Shown here in pieces: positions 31,123 through 40,585 of a DNA stretch of 64,000 nt. The stretch is from Kitasatospora sp. Root107 (GTDB taxonomy: Bacteria; Actinomycetota; Actinomycetes; Streptomycetales; Streptomycetaceae). Both the position numbers and the translations under genes were made by a program. The stretch covers positions 54,022 to 118,021 of the forward strand of contig NZ_LMCT01000001.1 of NCBI RefSeq assembly GCF_001424875.1, in the 5' to 3' direction. Under the pieces are notes generated by a model. That model was not told the origin of the DNA. It saw only the letters and a program-made list of their open reading frames with translations, and searched no databases. The number at the start of each line of letters is the position of its first letter. Position 1 is the stretch's first letter.

Positions 31123-34100
31123 ATGCTCGGCTTTGTCCTGCGTCGGCTGCGCGGTCGGCTGCCACTCGCAGCTGCGGTGCTGTTCACCGTACTGATCACC
31201 ACGACCGTGCTGACCACGCTGGTGGCGTTCAACCGCACCGTGGCCGAGGCCGGTCTACGGCGAAATCTGGACGGCGGCACCAGGGTCGGCGTGCTGCTGA
31301 GTGCCGACCACGCGCTGGACGCCAGGGCCGCGGACGACGCCGGGGCCACCGCCTTCGGCGCGCACCTCTTCGACGGGCTGCCGGTCACCGTGCAGAGTCT
31401 CGCCCGCAGCCGCTCGTACGGACTGCCGGGTGCACCGGGCCCCAGCCGCGAGGTGGATCTGACCGTGCTGGCCGCGCTGGACCGGAGCCGGCTGCGGCTG
31501 ACGGCCGGTCAGTGGCCGACCGCCGACGGAACCGTCCAGACCGCCGTCCCGCAGAGCACGCTCTCCCGGCTCGGCCTGACCGAGGCCGCGCTGCCCGCCC
31601 AGGTCACCCTGTCCGACCGGTACGGCGGCTCCCCGCTCACCATCAGGGTCACCGGGGTCTACCAGGCCGCCGACCGCGATGCGCCCTACTGGCGGCTGGA
31701 CCCGCTCGGTGGCCGCGAGATCCAGGTCATGGGCTTCACCACGTACGGGCCGATGCTGGTCGACGACGGCGTGTTCCGGGCCGGCCTGCTGCCGCAGGGC
31801 AGCCGGGGCTCGCTGCTGACCGCCGACTTCACCACCGCCGACCCGGAACGGGTCGAGCAGCTCAGGGCCCGGACCGCCCAGTTGCCCGAACTGCTCAAGC
31901 AGCACCTCCCCGGCACCCAGGTGCAGACCGAACTGCCCGCTCTGCTGGCCGAGTTGCACTCGGCGACGCTGGTCACCAAGTCCACCCTGCTGATCGGGGC
32001 GCTCCAGCTGGCGGTGCTGGCCGGAGCCGCGCTGCTGCTGGTGGTGCACCTGGTGTCGGAGCGTCAGGTCCGGGAGAACGCCCTGCTCACCGCCCGGGGC
32101 GCGACCCGGCGCAGGCTGGCGGCCTGGACGGCCGTCGAGGCACTGCTGCTCGCGCTGCCCGCCGCCCTGCTCGCCCCGCTGCTGACCGGGCCGCTGCTGC
32201 GGCTGCTGACCAGCTACGGCCCGCTGACCGGGATGCCGCTGGACCACGCCGACACCGCCGTCCGCTGGCCGGTGGCCGGGGCCTGCGCGCTGGTCTGTGT
32301 CGCGCTCACCGCGCTGCCCACCGTGCTCCGGGGCGACGGCGGCCGGGTGGTGTCCCGCCGGCAGGCCGTGGTCAGCACCGTCGCCCGCTCCGGCGCCGAC
32401 CTGGCGCTGCTCGCGCTGGCCGTGGTCGCGTACCAGCAGCTCGGTGCCCGCACCGGCGGCCTCTCGGTGGACGCCGACGGGCAGTTGGGCATCGACCCGG
32501 TGCTGGTCGCGGCGCCCACCCTGGCGCTCTGCGCCGGGACCCTGCTGGTGCTCCGGCTGCTGCCGTTCGCCGCCCGGCTCGGGGCCCGGCTGGCCGCCCG
32601 GGGCCGTGGCCTCGGCCCGGCGCTGGGCGGCTGGCAGCTGGCCCGCCGCCCGGGCCGGGCGAACGGTCCGGTGCTGCTGCTGGTGCTGGCGGTCGCCACC
32701 GGCGTCCTGGCCCTCGGCCAGCACGCCGCCTGGCGCGACTCGCAGCACGACCAGGCCGCCTTTGCCACGGCGGGCGGTCTGCGGATCTGGGGCTCGGCGC
32801 TGCCGGCGCTGGGCCAGGGCGGCCGGTACGCGGCCCTGCCCGGCGGCGACCGGCTGCTGCCGGTGGCCCGGATCGACCAGTCCCTGCCGGGCGACGTGCC
32901 GGGCCGGGTGCTGCTGACCGACACCGCCCGCGCGGCCGGCGAACTGGTCGTCAGGCCCGACCTGTTCGACGACCGGGCGGCCGGGGAGCTGTTCGCGCCG
33001 CTGTCCGAGCCGCAGCCGGCCGGGCTCCGGCTGCCCGGGAAGCCGGCCCGGATCGACCTGACCGTGGCGGTCCAGGTCGCCGACGCCCCCATCGGGGACT
33101 GGGCCCAGTACTTCCCCGGCACAGCGTCCGACCCGTTGCACTCGCCCGACCTCTGGCTCCAGCTGCGGGACGGCTTCGGGGTGTCCCACCGCATCCTGGT
33201 TCCGCAGCTGCCGCCCCGGAGCGAGCTGACCGTCTCGGTGGACCTGGGCGCGCTGACCGCCGCACCGCTCGGCGCGGTCGCCGCGCCGCTGACCCTGACC
33301 GGCTTCGAGCTGACCCACCCCACCGGTTCGCGTGAGGGCGGCGGCGAGCTGACGGTCCGCCACCTCGCCGTCTCCGACACCGCGACCGGACCCGCCACCG
33401 CCGTCCCGGCGCCCGTCGGCGCCTGGACCGCGACGGCCGAGGTCGGCCCCCCGGTGGACGTGCGCGTCGGCGCCGCGGCGGACTCGGTGCTGACCGTCGG
33501 TTACACGCAGTCCACCAGCCACCGCAGCATGCTGCTCGCCCCCGGCGGCACCAAGTCGGGCCCGGACGTCAAGGGCCTGGCCACCCACGCCTACCTGACG
33601 GCCGTCGGCGCCAAGGTCGGCGACCTGATCAAGGTCCAGGTCGGCAACGCCAGCCTGCCGGTCCGGATCACCGGCGCGGTCGAGGCGCTGCCGGTGTACG
33701 GCACCACCGCCCTGCTGCTCGACCTGCCCAGCACCGACCGGTGGCTGAGCGACCGCGGCTCCGACATCCCGGCCGTCAACGAGTGGTGGCTGCCCGCCTC
33801 CGGCCCCGGCGACCGCACCCCGGCCGAGGCCGCCGCCGCCCTGCGGGCCGGACCGACCGCCCAGCAGCTGACGCTCCGTGAGGAGGACGCCGCCGCCCGG
33901 GTCGGTGACCCGCTGAGCGCCGCCCCGCAGAGTGCACTGGCCGCGCTGGCGCTGGCCGCCGCGGTGCTGGCCGCCATCGGCTTCACCGCCGCCTCGGCCG
34001 CCTCGGCGAGCGAGCGGGCCGGCGAGTCGGCCGTACTGCTCGCGCTGGGCGCGTCCCGACGGCTGCTGAACCGGACCGCCGCCGCCGAGCAGGTGGTGCT

Positions 34101-34344
34101 GGTCGCGATCGGCACCGCGGTCGGGCTGCTGCTCGGAGCCGTACTGGTCCACCTGGTGGTGCCCCTGGTGGTGCTCACCCCGGCGGCCCGCCCGCCGGTT
34201 CCCGAGGTCCTGGTCGGGCTGCCGCTCGGTCAGGTGCTGGCCCTGGCGGCCGGGACCGCCGCCCTGCCGCTGCTGTCCGCCTTCCTGGTCGGCGGACGCC
34301 GCCGGGACGTGGCCGCCCGGCTCCGGTTCGTGGAGGAGAAATGA
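31123..34344 (+). CDS. FtsX-like ABC permease, large form (1)
   Basis: 1073 aa from the ATG at 31123 behind GGGGGGAAG. Two FtsX modules: a membrane helix at about 15-37, a 240-residue extracellular domain, helices near 286-308, 334-360 and 383-402, further helices, a second large extracellular domain (about 560-930), and a final helix trio (about 939-961, 990-1020 and 1038-1058). Such proteins work mechanically with LolD-type ATPases. The stop overlaps the next permease start (ATGA). The transported or remodelled substrate is unknown. Confidence 0.9.
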   Translation: MLGFVLRRLRGRLPLAAAVLFTVLITTTVLTTLVAFNRTVAEAGLRRNLDGGTRVGVLLSADHALDARAADDAGATAFGAHLFDGLPVTVQSLARSRSYGLPGAPGPSREVDLTVLAALDRSRLRLTAGQWPTADGTVQTAVPQSTLSRLGLTEAALPAQVTLSDRYGGSPLTIRVTGVYQAADRDAPYWRLDPLGGREIQVMGFTTYGPMLVDDGVFRAGLLPQGSRGSLLTADFTTADPERVEQLRARTAQLPELLKQHLPGTQVQTELPALLAELHSATLVTKSTLLIGALQLAVLAGAALLLVVHLVSERQVRENALLTARGATRRRLAAWTAVEALLLALPAALLAPLLTGPLLRLLTSYGPLTGMPLDHADTAVRWPVAGACALVCVALTALPTVLRGDGGRVVSRRQAVVSTVARSGADLALLALAVVAYQQLGARTGGLSVDADGQLGIDPVLVAAPTLALCAGTLLVLRLLPFAARLGARLAARGRGLGPALGGWQLARRPGRANGPVLLLVLAVATGVLALGQHAAWRDSQHDQAAFATAGGLRIWGSALPALGQGGRYAALPGGDRLLPVARIDQSLPGDVPGRVLLTDTARAAGELVVRPDLFDDRAAGELFAPLSEPQPAGLRLPGKPARIDLTVAVQVADAPIGDWAQYFPGTASDPLHSPDLWLQLRDGFGVSHRILVPQLPPRSELTVSVDLGALTAAPLGAVAAPLTLTGFELTHPTGSREGGGELTVRHLAVSDTATGPATAVPAPVGAWTATAEVGPPVDVRVGAAADSVLTVGYTQSTSHRSMLLAPGGTKSGPDVKGLATHAYLTAVGAKVGDLIKVQVGNASLPVRITGAVEALPVYGTTALLLDLPSTDRWLSDRGSDIPAVNEWWLPASGPGDRTPAEAAAALRAGPTAQQLTLREEDAAARVGDPLSAAPQSALAALALAAAVLAAIGFTAASAASASERAGESAVLLALGASRRLLNRTAAAEQVVLVAIGTAVGLLLGAVLVHLVVPLVVLTPAARPPVPEVLVGLPLGQVLALAAGTAALPLLSAFLVGGRRRDVAARLRFVEEK

Positions 34345-37055
34345 GCACCCCGGCCCCCTGGGTCCGTACCCGGCTGCGCACCGCGCCGCTGGCCGCCCTG
34401 CTCACCGCCGCCCTGGCACTGGCCATGGTCTTCCTGGCGGCCGCACTGCCCCGGGCACTGGACCGGGGTGCGAACGACGCGCTGCACAGCTTCCTGGGCT
34501 CGCACGGTCCGCTCACCACCAGCGTGCGGGTCACCTCGGGCCCGGCCTCGGGCGGTGGCGACCCGGCGAAGAAGCTGGACACCACCCTGGCCGAACTCAC
34601 CGGCGCCGTCGGCGCGGTGCTCCCGCTCGACCCGAGCGGTCCGGTGTACGGACGCCGGGGCAACAAGACGCGTGAGCTGCGGGATCCCGGGCTGGACCGC
34701 CCGGAGGGCCTCCCGCCCGAGCTCGCCCTGCTGTACCTGCACGGGGCGCAGGACCACCTCCGGCTGACGGCCGGTCAGTGGCCGGGCGGCGCTGCGGACG
34801 GGGAGCCGGTCCGGATCGCGCTGGAGGCGAGCGCCGCCGAGACCATCGGGATCAAGCTCGGCTCGGTGCTCGACGGCAGTGCCGTGGGGCTGGGCCCGGA
34901 GCAGGTCCAGGTGGCCGGCCTGTACGCGGTCCAGGACCCGGCCGACGTGTTCTGGGCCGGGGAGGGGTGTGCCCTCAAGGCGTGCAAGAACCTGCGCTAC
35001 ATGGGTCCGTGGGAGCCCCCGGTGGCGTACTGGTACACCATCGCGCTGACCGGCCCGGAGGCGTTGTCCCGCCTGGCCGGCTGGGGCAACGGGGACGAGG
35101 ACTTCTGGCGGCTGCCGGTGCACGTGGACGCGCTGCGGGCGGACAAGCTCCGGCAGAACTCCTTCGACCTCTCGGCAGTCACCGCAGGACCGATCGCCGC
35201 CCGGATGGCCATCGGAACCGACCGGCCCGGCCTGCGGATCAACTCCGACCTGCGGACCCTGATCGACACCGCCCGGAAGCGGCAGTCCGCGATCGACTCG
35301 CTCACCGCGATCGGCCCGGCCGGCGCCGCCGGTGTGGCCGCCGTGGTGCTCTGCCTCGCGGCGGCGCTGACCGCCGAACGGCGGACGGCTGAGCTGCGGC
35401 TGCTCCGGGCCCGCGGTGCCAGGACCGGCGGGATCTGCCGACGGCTGCTCGGCGAGGGGGCGCTGACCGTGCTCCCCGCCGCCGGGCTCGGCGCGCTGCT
35501 CGCCTTCACCCTGCTGCCCACCCCGCGCTGGCTGACCGCCACCGTCGCGGCGGGCTCGGTCACCCTGCTCGCTCTGCTGGCCTTCCCGGTCCGGACCGCC
35601 CTGCTGCTCCGCAACCCGGCCGGCGAGGCCAGGTCAGGACGCCGCCGCCTGATGGCCGAACTCGCCGTGCTGGCCGCCACGGTGGCGGCCGCCACCCAGG
35701 TCGCCCGACGCGGGGTGGCCCCGCTCGGCGAAGGGGTGGACCCCCTGCTGGTGGCCGCCCCCCTGCTGCTCGCACTGACCGGCGCGCTGCTGCTGGCCCG
35801 GCTCCAGCCCGCCCTGATCGGGCTGCTGGCCCGCTGGGCCAGGCCCCGGCCCGGCGCGATCGCCTTCCTCGGTCTGGCCAGGGCCGCCCGGGGCAGCGGC
35901 CCGCGCTCACGGCCCTCGGTGCTGCCACTGCTCGCCCTGGTGCTCGCGGTGACCTGCGGCGCGGTCGGCGCCACCGTGCTGAGCTCGGTCGCCGCCAACC
36001 GGACTACGGTGGCCCGGCACACCATCGGCGCTGACGCCGTGGTCAGCGCCCAGCTGAGCGGCTCGCTGCCGGCGGGGTTCGTCACGGCGGCCGGCCAACT
36101 GCCCGGGGTGGAGACGGCACTGCCGGTCTGGACCGAGGACGACGTCACCATGTCGACCGGCAGTGGCGGTTCGGTCCGGGTCAACGTGGTGCTGGCCGAC
36201 CCGGTCGGGTACGCCAGGCTGGCCGAGGTCGCCGGGCGGGGCCGGTTCGACCCGGCCCTGCTCACCCCGGTACCGGGCCGGCCGCTGCCCGCCCTGATCA
36301 GCAGTGACCTGCCGGAGGGCGAGTTCACCCTCCGGCTGGGCGGCGGCGAGGCGGTCCCGATCCGCACCGTCGGCATCGCCGACGGCACCCCGGCCCTGAG
36401 CGGGGCGGCCGCCACCAACGTGGTGCTGCCGGTCGGTCCGGCGGCCGAACTGCTGCCCCGGCTCGGCGGCCCGGACAGGTGGCTGGCCGACGGGCACCTG
36501 GACGACGCCCGACTGCGCGCGCTGGCCGAGGAGTTCCTCGGGGCCCCGGCCGTCGGCACCCGGCCGGGCCACCTGGTGCGGACCAGCGCCGGGATGGTCG
36601 CGGAGCTCGGCAGCGACCCGCTGCAGAACTCCGCCGAGCGGCTGTTCTGGGTCACGGTCGGCGCCACGGCGCTGTTCGCACTGCTCTCCGTCCTGCTGAC
36701 GCTGTTCCGGGCCGGGCCCGAGCGGGCCGCGATGCTGGCCCGCCTGCGCACCATGGGTCTGCGACCCCGGCAGGGGCTGGCGCTGATCCTGGCCGAGGCA
36801 CTGCCGCAGGCGCTGTTCGCCGCCCTCGGCGGGGCGCTGACGGCGGTCGGCTGCATCCTGCTGCTCGGCCCGGCCGTCGACCTCTCCCCCCTGGTCGGCG
36901 CCGAGGTCCCCTCCGGGCTTCGGCTCACCGCCGCACCGATCGTCGAACAGACCCTCGGGCTGGCGCTGTTGGCCGCCCTCGCGGTGCTGGCCGAGGCCGC
37001 CGTCACCGCCCGCCGGCAGATCACCACCGAGCTACGAGCGGGAGACACCCGATGA
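34341..37055 (+). CDS. FtsX-like ABC permease, large form (2)
   Basis: 904 aa, a paralogue of the preceding permease with the same plan: one N-terminal helix (about 14-33), an extracellular domain, helix blocks near 323-342 and 371-400 and beyond, a second extracellular domain, and a final helix trio (about 772-788, 813-843 and 865-890). The shared LRLTAGQWP motif appears in the first ectodomain of both permeases. Its start overlaps permease 1 (ATGA) and its stop overlaps the downstream ATPase (ATGA), so the three are translationally coupled. Confidence 0.9.
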   Translation: MSTPAPWVRTRLRTAPLAALLTAALALAMVFLAAALPRALDRGANDALHSFLGSHGPLTTSVRVTSGPASGGGDPAKKLDTTLAELTGAVGAVLPLDPSGPVYGRRGNKTRELRDPGLDRPEGLPPELALLYLHGAQDHLRLTAGQWPGGAADGEPVRIALEASAAETIGIKLGSVLDGSAVGLGPEQVQVAGLYAVQDPADVFWAGEGCALKACKNLRYMGPWEPPVAYWYTIALTGPEALSRLAGWGNGDEDFWRLPVHVDALRADKLRQNSFDLSAVTAGPIAARMAIGTDRPGLRINSDLRTLIDTARKRQSAIDSLTAIGPAGAAGVAAVVLCLAAALTAERRTAELRLLRARGARTGGICRRLLGEGALTVLPAAGLGALLAFTLLPTPRWLTATVAAGSVTLLALLAFPVRTALLLRNPAGEARSGRRRLMAELAVLAATVAAATQVARRGVAPLGEGVDPLLVAAPLLLALTGALLLARLQPALIGLLARWARPRPGAIAFLGLARAARGSGPRSRPSVLPLLALVLAVTCGAVGATVLSSVAANRTTVARHTIGADAVVSAQLSGSLPAGFVTAAGQLPGVETALPVWTEDDVTMSTGSGGSVRVNVVLADPVGYARLAEVAGRGRFDPALLTPVPGRPLPALISSDLPEGEFTLRLGGGEAVPIRTVGIADGTPALSGAAATNVVLPVGPAAELLPRLGGPDRWLADGHLDDARLRALAEEFLGAPAVGTRPGHLVRTSAGMVAELGSDPLQNSAERLFWVTVGATALFALLSVLLTLFRAGPERAAMLARLRTMGLRPRQGLALILAEALPQALFAALGGALTAVGCILLLGPAVDLSPLVGAEVPSGLRLTAAPIVEQTLGLALLAALAVLAEAAVTARRQITTELRAGDTR

Positions 37056-38002
37056 GCACTCCGCCCCCGAGCCTGGCCGAGCTCCAGCGCAAGGCGCTGG
37101 CCGCCGCCGCCCCGCAGAGCGTCCGGCCCGGCCTGGCGATCAGCTGCGAGCGGCTGGTCCGGATCTTCAACGCGGACGGGATCGAGGTCCAGGCGCTCCA
37201 GGGACTCGACCTGACGGTGGACCAGGGCGACCTGGTGGCCCTGGTCGGCGCCTCCGGCAGCGGCAAGTCCACCCTGCTGAACGTGCTGGCCGGTCTTGAC
37301 ACCCCGACCGCGGGCGCGGCCACCGTGGCGGGCTGCGACCTGCTGACGATGACCGCCAAGGACCGGCTGCGCTACCGCCGCGAGGTGGTCGGCTTCATCT
37401 GGCAGCAGACCGCGCGCAACCTGCTGCCGTTCCTGACGGCCGCTCAGAACATCGCCCTGCCGATGGAGCTGCGCTCGGGCCACCGGGCCGCCAAGCGGCA
37501 GCGCGCCCGGGTGACCGAGCTCCTGGAGGCGCTGGACATCGGCGAGTTGGGCCACCGCCGCCCGGCCGAGCTCTCCGGCGGCCAGCAGCAGCGGGTGGCG
37601 ATCGCGGTCGCACTGGCCAACGAACCGGCGGTGCTGCTCGCCGACGAGCCCACCGGCGAGCTGGACTCGGAGACCGCCACCGGGATCTTCGAGGCCTTCC
37701 GCACCGTCAACCGCGAACTCGGCACCACCGTGGTGGTGGTCACCCACGACCCGATGGTGGCCGGTGAGGTGCGTCGTACGGTGGCGATCCGGGACGGCCG
37801 CACCAGCAGCGAGGTGCTCCGCCGCACCGTGACCGACGAGCACGGCCAGGAGACGGTCAGCGAGCGCGAGTACGTGATGCTGGACCGCACCGGCCGGGTC
37901 CAGCTGCCCGCCAAGTTCCTGGCCGCGCTGGGCATGCAGCACCGGGTGGCGGCCGATCTGGCGGCCGATCACATCGCGCTGCACCCGGACGACACCGACT
38001 GA
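37052..38002 (+). CDS. ABC transporter ATP-binding protein with C-terminal AbrB-like tail
   Basis: 316 aa. The ATPase core has Walker [13 protein letters not shown], signature [12 protein letters not shown], Walker B VLLADEPTGELD and VVTHD. After the core, residues 273-316 (EYVMLDRTGRVQLPAKF..., later DHIALHP) read like a SpoVT/AbrB swapped-hairpin domain, a fold normally found in DNA-binding regulators and antitoxins. Here it may mediate dimerisation or regulation. It is the last gene of the permease operon; its stop codon is directly adjacent to that of the convergent PfkB gene. Confidence 0.92.
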   Translation: MSTPPPSLAELQRKALAAAAPQSVRPGLAISCERLVRIFNADGIEVQALQGLDLTVDQGDLVALVGASGSGKSTLLNVLAGLDTPTAGAATVAGCDLLTMTAKDRLRYRREVVGFIWQQTARNLLPFLTAAQNIALPMELRSGHRAAKRQRARVTELLEALDIGELGHRRPAELSGGQQQRVAIAVALANEPAVLLADEPTGELDSETATGIFEAFRTVNRELGTTVVVVTHDPMVAGEVRRTVAIRDGRTSSEVLRRTVTDEHGQETVSEREYVMLDRTGRVQLPAKFLAALGMQHRVAADLAADHIALHPDDTD

Positions 38003-38902
38003 TCAGCCGAGCCCGGCGGCCAGCCCCGCCGGTGAGACGAAGTCGGTGTGAGTGCCCACCGAGGTGCAGGCGTACGCCCCGGCGACCGCCCCGGCCCGGG
38101 CACAGTCCAGCACCGGGCGCCCGGCCAACCGGCCGTACAGGAAGCCGGTCACGTAGGCGTCGCCCGCGCCGTTGGTGTCCACGACCGGCCGGCCCGGGTC
38201 CACCGCCGGCAGGTGGTGGATGGTGTCCGGCTGATCCCGCGTCAGCAGGTAGCTCCCGTTGGCGCCGTCGGTGGCGGAGACCAGGGTGGCCCGGCCCTCG
38301 GCGAGGATCTGCCGCATCACCTGCTCGTGCCGGCCCCGGCAGCCCGCCACCGACAGGAACACCAGGTCGGAGTTGACCGCGTAGTGCCGGTGGTGCGGGT
38401 TGACGCCGTCCCAGTCGTGCAGGTCGGTGGAGCTGGTCAGGCCGAGCCGCCGGATGTCGGCGTACATGTCCCGGTTCACACCGGTGATGGACAGGTGCAC
38501 GTGGCGGCTGCGCTCCAGGTACGGCAGGTAGAACTCGGCGGGCAGCCGGAGTTCGGCCGGGTGGCGGCCGTCGTAGAACGAGAACCGGCGGCCCTGGGCG
38601 TCCACCAGGTTGACCGAGCGCGGGGTGCCGGCGGGCGAGAGCAGGTGACTGAACGGCAGCCCCCGGCGCCGGTACTCGGCCAGGATCAGCTCGGCCTGCG
38701 GGTCTTCGCCGAGGAAGTCCAGGAAGTGGGTGCGCAGCCCGAGCAGGTGCGCCCCGAGCGCCACGCCGTTGCCGGTGTGCGCCACGTAGTCGCGGATCGG
38801 CGGGACGGACTGGGAGTCGGCGTCCGGCAGTTCGAGGCGGTCCAGCCGGACGATGGTGTCCACGCCGGTGCCGCCGGCCACCAGCAGGTCGTAGTCGGTC
38901 AT
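38003..38902 (-). CDS. PfkB-family carbohydrate/nucleoside kinase
   Basis: 299 aa, ribokinase fold. The anion-hole and catalytic motif VVDTNGAGDAYVTGF (catalytic Asp of GAGD) and the N-terminal GGTGVDTIVRL and HTGNGVALGAHLLGL glycine motifs are present. The family phosphorylates sugars, nucleosides or related alcohols; the substrate is not predictable. The start chosen is the ATG at 38902 (MTDYDLLVAGG). No strong ribosome site is seen, and only about 30 bp separate it from the terminator of the MFS gene. Confidence 0.88.
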   Translation of the reverse strand: MTDYDLLVAGGTGVDTIVRLDRLELPDADSQSVPPIRDYVAHTGNGVALGAHLLGLRTHFLDFLGEDPQAELILAEYRRRGLPFSHLLSPAGTPRSVNLVDAQGRRFSFYDGRHPAELRLPAEFYLPYLERSRHVHLSITGVNRDMYADIRRLGLTSSTDLHDWDGVNPHHRHYAVNSDLVFLSVAGCRGRHEQVMRQILAEGRATLVSATDGANGSYLLTRDQPDTIHHLPAVDPGRPVVDTNGAGDAYVTGFLYGRLAGRPVLDCARAGAVAGAYACTSVGTHTDFVSPAGLAAGLG

Positions 38903-38933
38903 GGCCGGAGTCAACCAGGGTGCCGGGGCATGG

Positions 38934-38968
38934 GCAATCCCTTGCGGAAAGATTCCGCAAGGGATTGC
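38934..38968 (-). terminator. MFS gene terminator
   Basis: A perfect 16-bp stem (GCAATCCCTTGCGGAA / TTCCGCAAGGGATTGC) with a 3-nt loop begins 7 nt after the MFS stop codon. Confidence 0.75.
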
Positions 38969-38974
38969 AGACGC

Positions 38975-40465
38975 TCAGGCCAGCATCTGCGCCGTGGCCT
39001 CGGCGGACTCCGACTCACCCTGCTTCGGCTTGTGGTCGATCATCAGGAAGGTGATCAGCGCCGCCGTCAGCAGGATGCACATCGCCACCACGGTCGCCAC
39101 CACGTAGCCGTGCACCGCGCCGGCCGACCGGACCTCCGGACTGCTCGCGTTCCGGGTCGCCAGGTAGGTGGCCGTGACGCTGGCCGCGATGGTGTTGAGC
39201 AGCGCGGTGCCGATCGAACCGCCCACCTGCTGGGCGGTGTTGATGATGGCGGAGGCCGCGCCGGTCTCGTACGGTGCCACCCCGAGGGTGGCCAGGCTCA
39301 TGGTCGGCATGAAGACCATGCCCATGCCGAAGCCGAGCAGGAGCTCACTGGGCAGCACCACGGTCGCGTAGGAGCTGTCGACCTTCATCTGGATCAGCCA
39401 GGCCATACCGGCGGCGGCCAGCAGCAGGCCGGGCACCACCAGGTTTCGGGACGGCACCCGGGTCATCAGCCGGGCGGCGATACCGGTCGCGCTGATGATG
39501 ATCGCGGCGGTCATCGGCAGGAAGGCGACACCGGCCATCACCGGGGAGTAGCCCTTGACGGCCTGGAGGTAGTAGGTGAGGAAGAGGAACAGGCCGAACA
39601 TCCCGATCATCGCCATGCCGACCGCGATCGCGGCGCCGCCCCGGTTCCGGTCGCCGACGATGTGCGGCGGCATCAGCGGGTGCGTGGTCCGGCGCTCGAA
39701 CAGGGCGAAGGCCGCCAGCAGGGCGGCGCCGAGCAGCAGGCAGCCGATCACCACCCAGTCGTCCCAGCCCCGGCTGGTCGCCTGCGAGGTGCCGAACACG
39801 ATGGCGAGCAGGCCGCCGCAGCCGAGCACCGCGCCGGGCAGGTCGAGCTTGACCCGGTGACCCTTCTCGATGTGGTCGCGCGCGAGCAGGTAGTACGCGC
39901 CGATCGCCGCACCGATGGCGATCGGGATGTTGACGAACAGGCACCAGCGCCAGTTCAGGTACTCGGTGAGCAGCCCACCGGAGATCAGCCCGATCGCGGC
40001 GCCGCCGCCCGCGATGGCGCCGAAGATGCCGAAGGCGGTGGCCCGCTCCTTGGCATCGGTGAAGGTGTTGGAGAGCAGCGACAGGGCCGAGGGGGCGAGC
40101 AGCGCGCCGAAGGCCCCCTGGAGCGCGCGGGCCGCGAACAGCATCCAGCCCTCGGTGGCGAACCCGCCGATGGCGGAGGCGACCGCGAAGCCGAGCAGGC
40201 CGACGGTGAAGGTGCGCTTGCGGCCGAACAGGTCGCCGATCCGGCCGCCGAGCAGCAGCAGACCGCCGAACGCCAGCGTGTAGGCGGTGATCACCCACTG
40301 CCGGTTGGCGTCCGAGATCCCCAGTGCCTTCTGGGCGGAGGGGAGGGCGATGTTCACGATGGTCGCGTCCAGCACGATCATCAGCTGGGCGATGGCGATC
40401 ACGGCCAGCGCCCACCAGCGCCGGGGATCCACCGTCTGGTCTGCGGGAGCGGGTTGCTGGGACAC
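38975..40465 (-). CDS. MFS drug transporter, DHA2 (EmrB/QacA) family
   Basis: 496 aa from the GTG at 40465 (GGAAGG ten nt upstream). Fourteen membrane helices are expected from the hydrophobic pattern. Motif A is GGRIGDLFGRKRTF, and the motif D1-type DATIVNIALPSAQ in helix 1 is the DHA2 hallmark. These proton antiporters export drugs or the host's own metabolites. A palindrome about 100 bp upstream may be its operator. Confidence 0.93.
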   Translation of the reverse strand: MSQQPAPADQTVDPRRWWALAVIAIAQLMIVLDATIVNIALPSAQKALGISDANRQWVITAYTLAFGGLLLLGGRIGDLFGRKRTFTVGLLGFAVASAIGGFATEGWMLFAARALQGAFGALLAPSALSLLSNTFTDAKERATAFGIFGAIAGGGAAIGLISGGLLTEYLNWRWCLFVNIPIAIGAAIGAYYLLARDHIEKGHRVKLDLPGAVLGCGGLLAIVFGTSQATSRGWDDWVVIGCLLLGAALLAAFALFERRTTHPLMPPHIVGDRNRGGAAIAVGMAMIGMFGLFLFLTYYLQAVKGYSPVMAGVAFLPMTAAIIISATGIAARLMTRVPSRNLVVPGLLLAAAGMAWLIQMKVDSSYATVVLPSELLLGFGMGMVFMPTMSLATLGVAPYETGAASAIINTAQQVGGSIGTALLNTIAASVTATYLATRNASSPEVRSAGAVHGYVVATVVAMCILLTAALITFLMIDHKPKQGESESAEATAQMLA

Positions 40466-40567
40466 CGTTTTGCCGCCTTCCGAGAGACTCCGGGAGAGCT
40501 GTTTGGGGCAACACTCTCTCCAGGAGATCCCTCGAAAGGGCGACAAGCAACAGCTTTTAGTGGTTTA

Positions 40568-40583
40568 TGTCCAGATTTGGACA
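40568..40583. promoter_or_regulatory. Palindrome, candidate operator for the MFS gene
   Basis: TGTCCA-GATT-TGGACA, a perfect 6+6 inverted repeat with a 4-nt centre, lies in an unusually AT-rich stretch between the DUF885 stop (40586) and the MFS start. Size and symmetry suit a TetR- or MarR-type site; no regulator gene is adjacent. Confidence 0.4.
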
Positions 40584-40585
40584 GA

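Noticed and set aside
31255..37984. Very long open frames on the minus strand opposite the ABC permeases (up to about 995 codons)
   Set aside because: They mirror genuine permease codons with high-GC third positions; their products are Gln/Gly/Arg-rich with no recognisable fold, and ribosome sites are absent.
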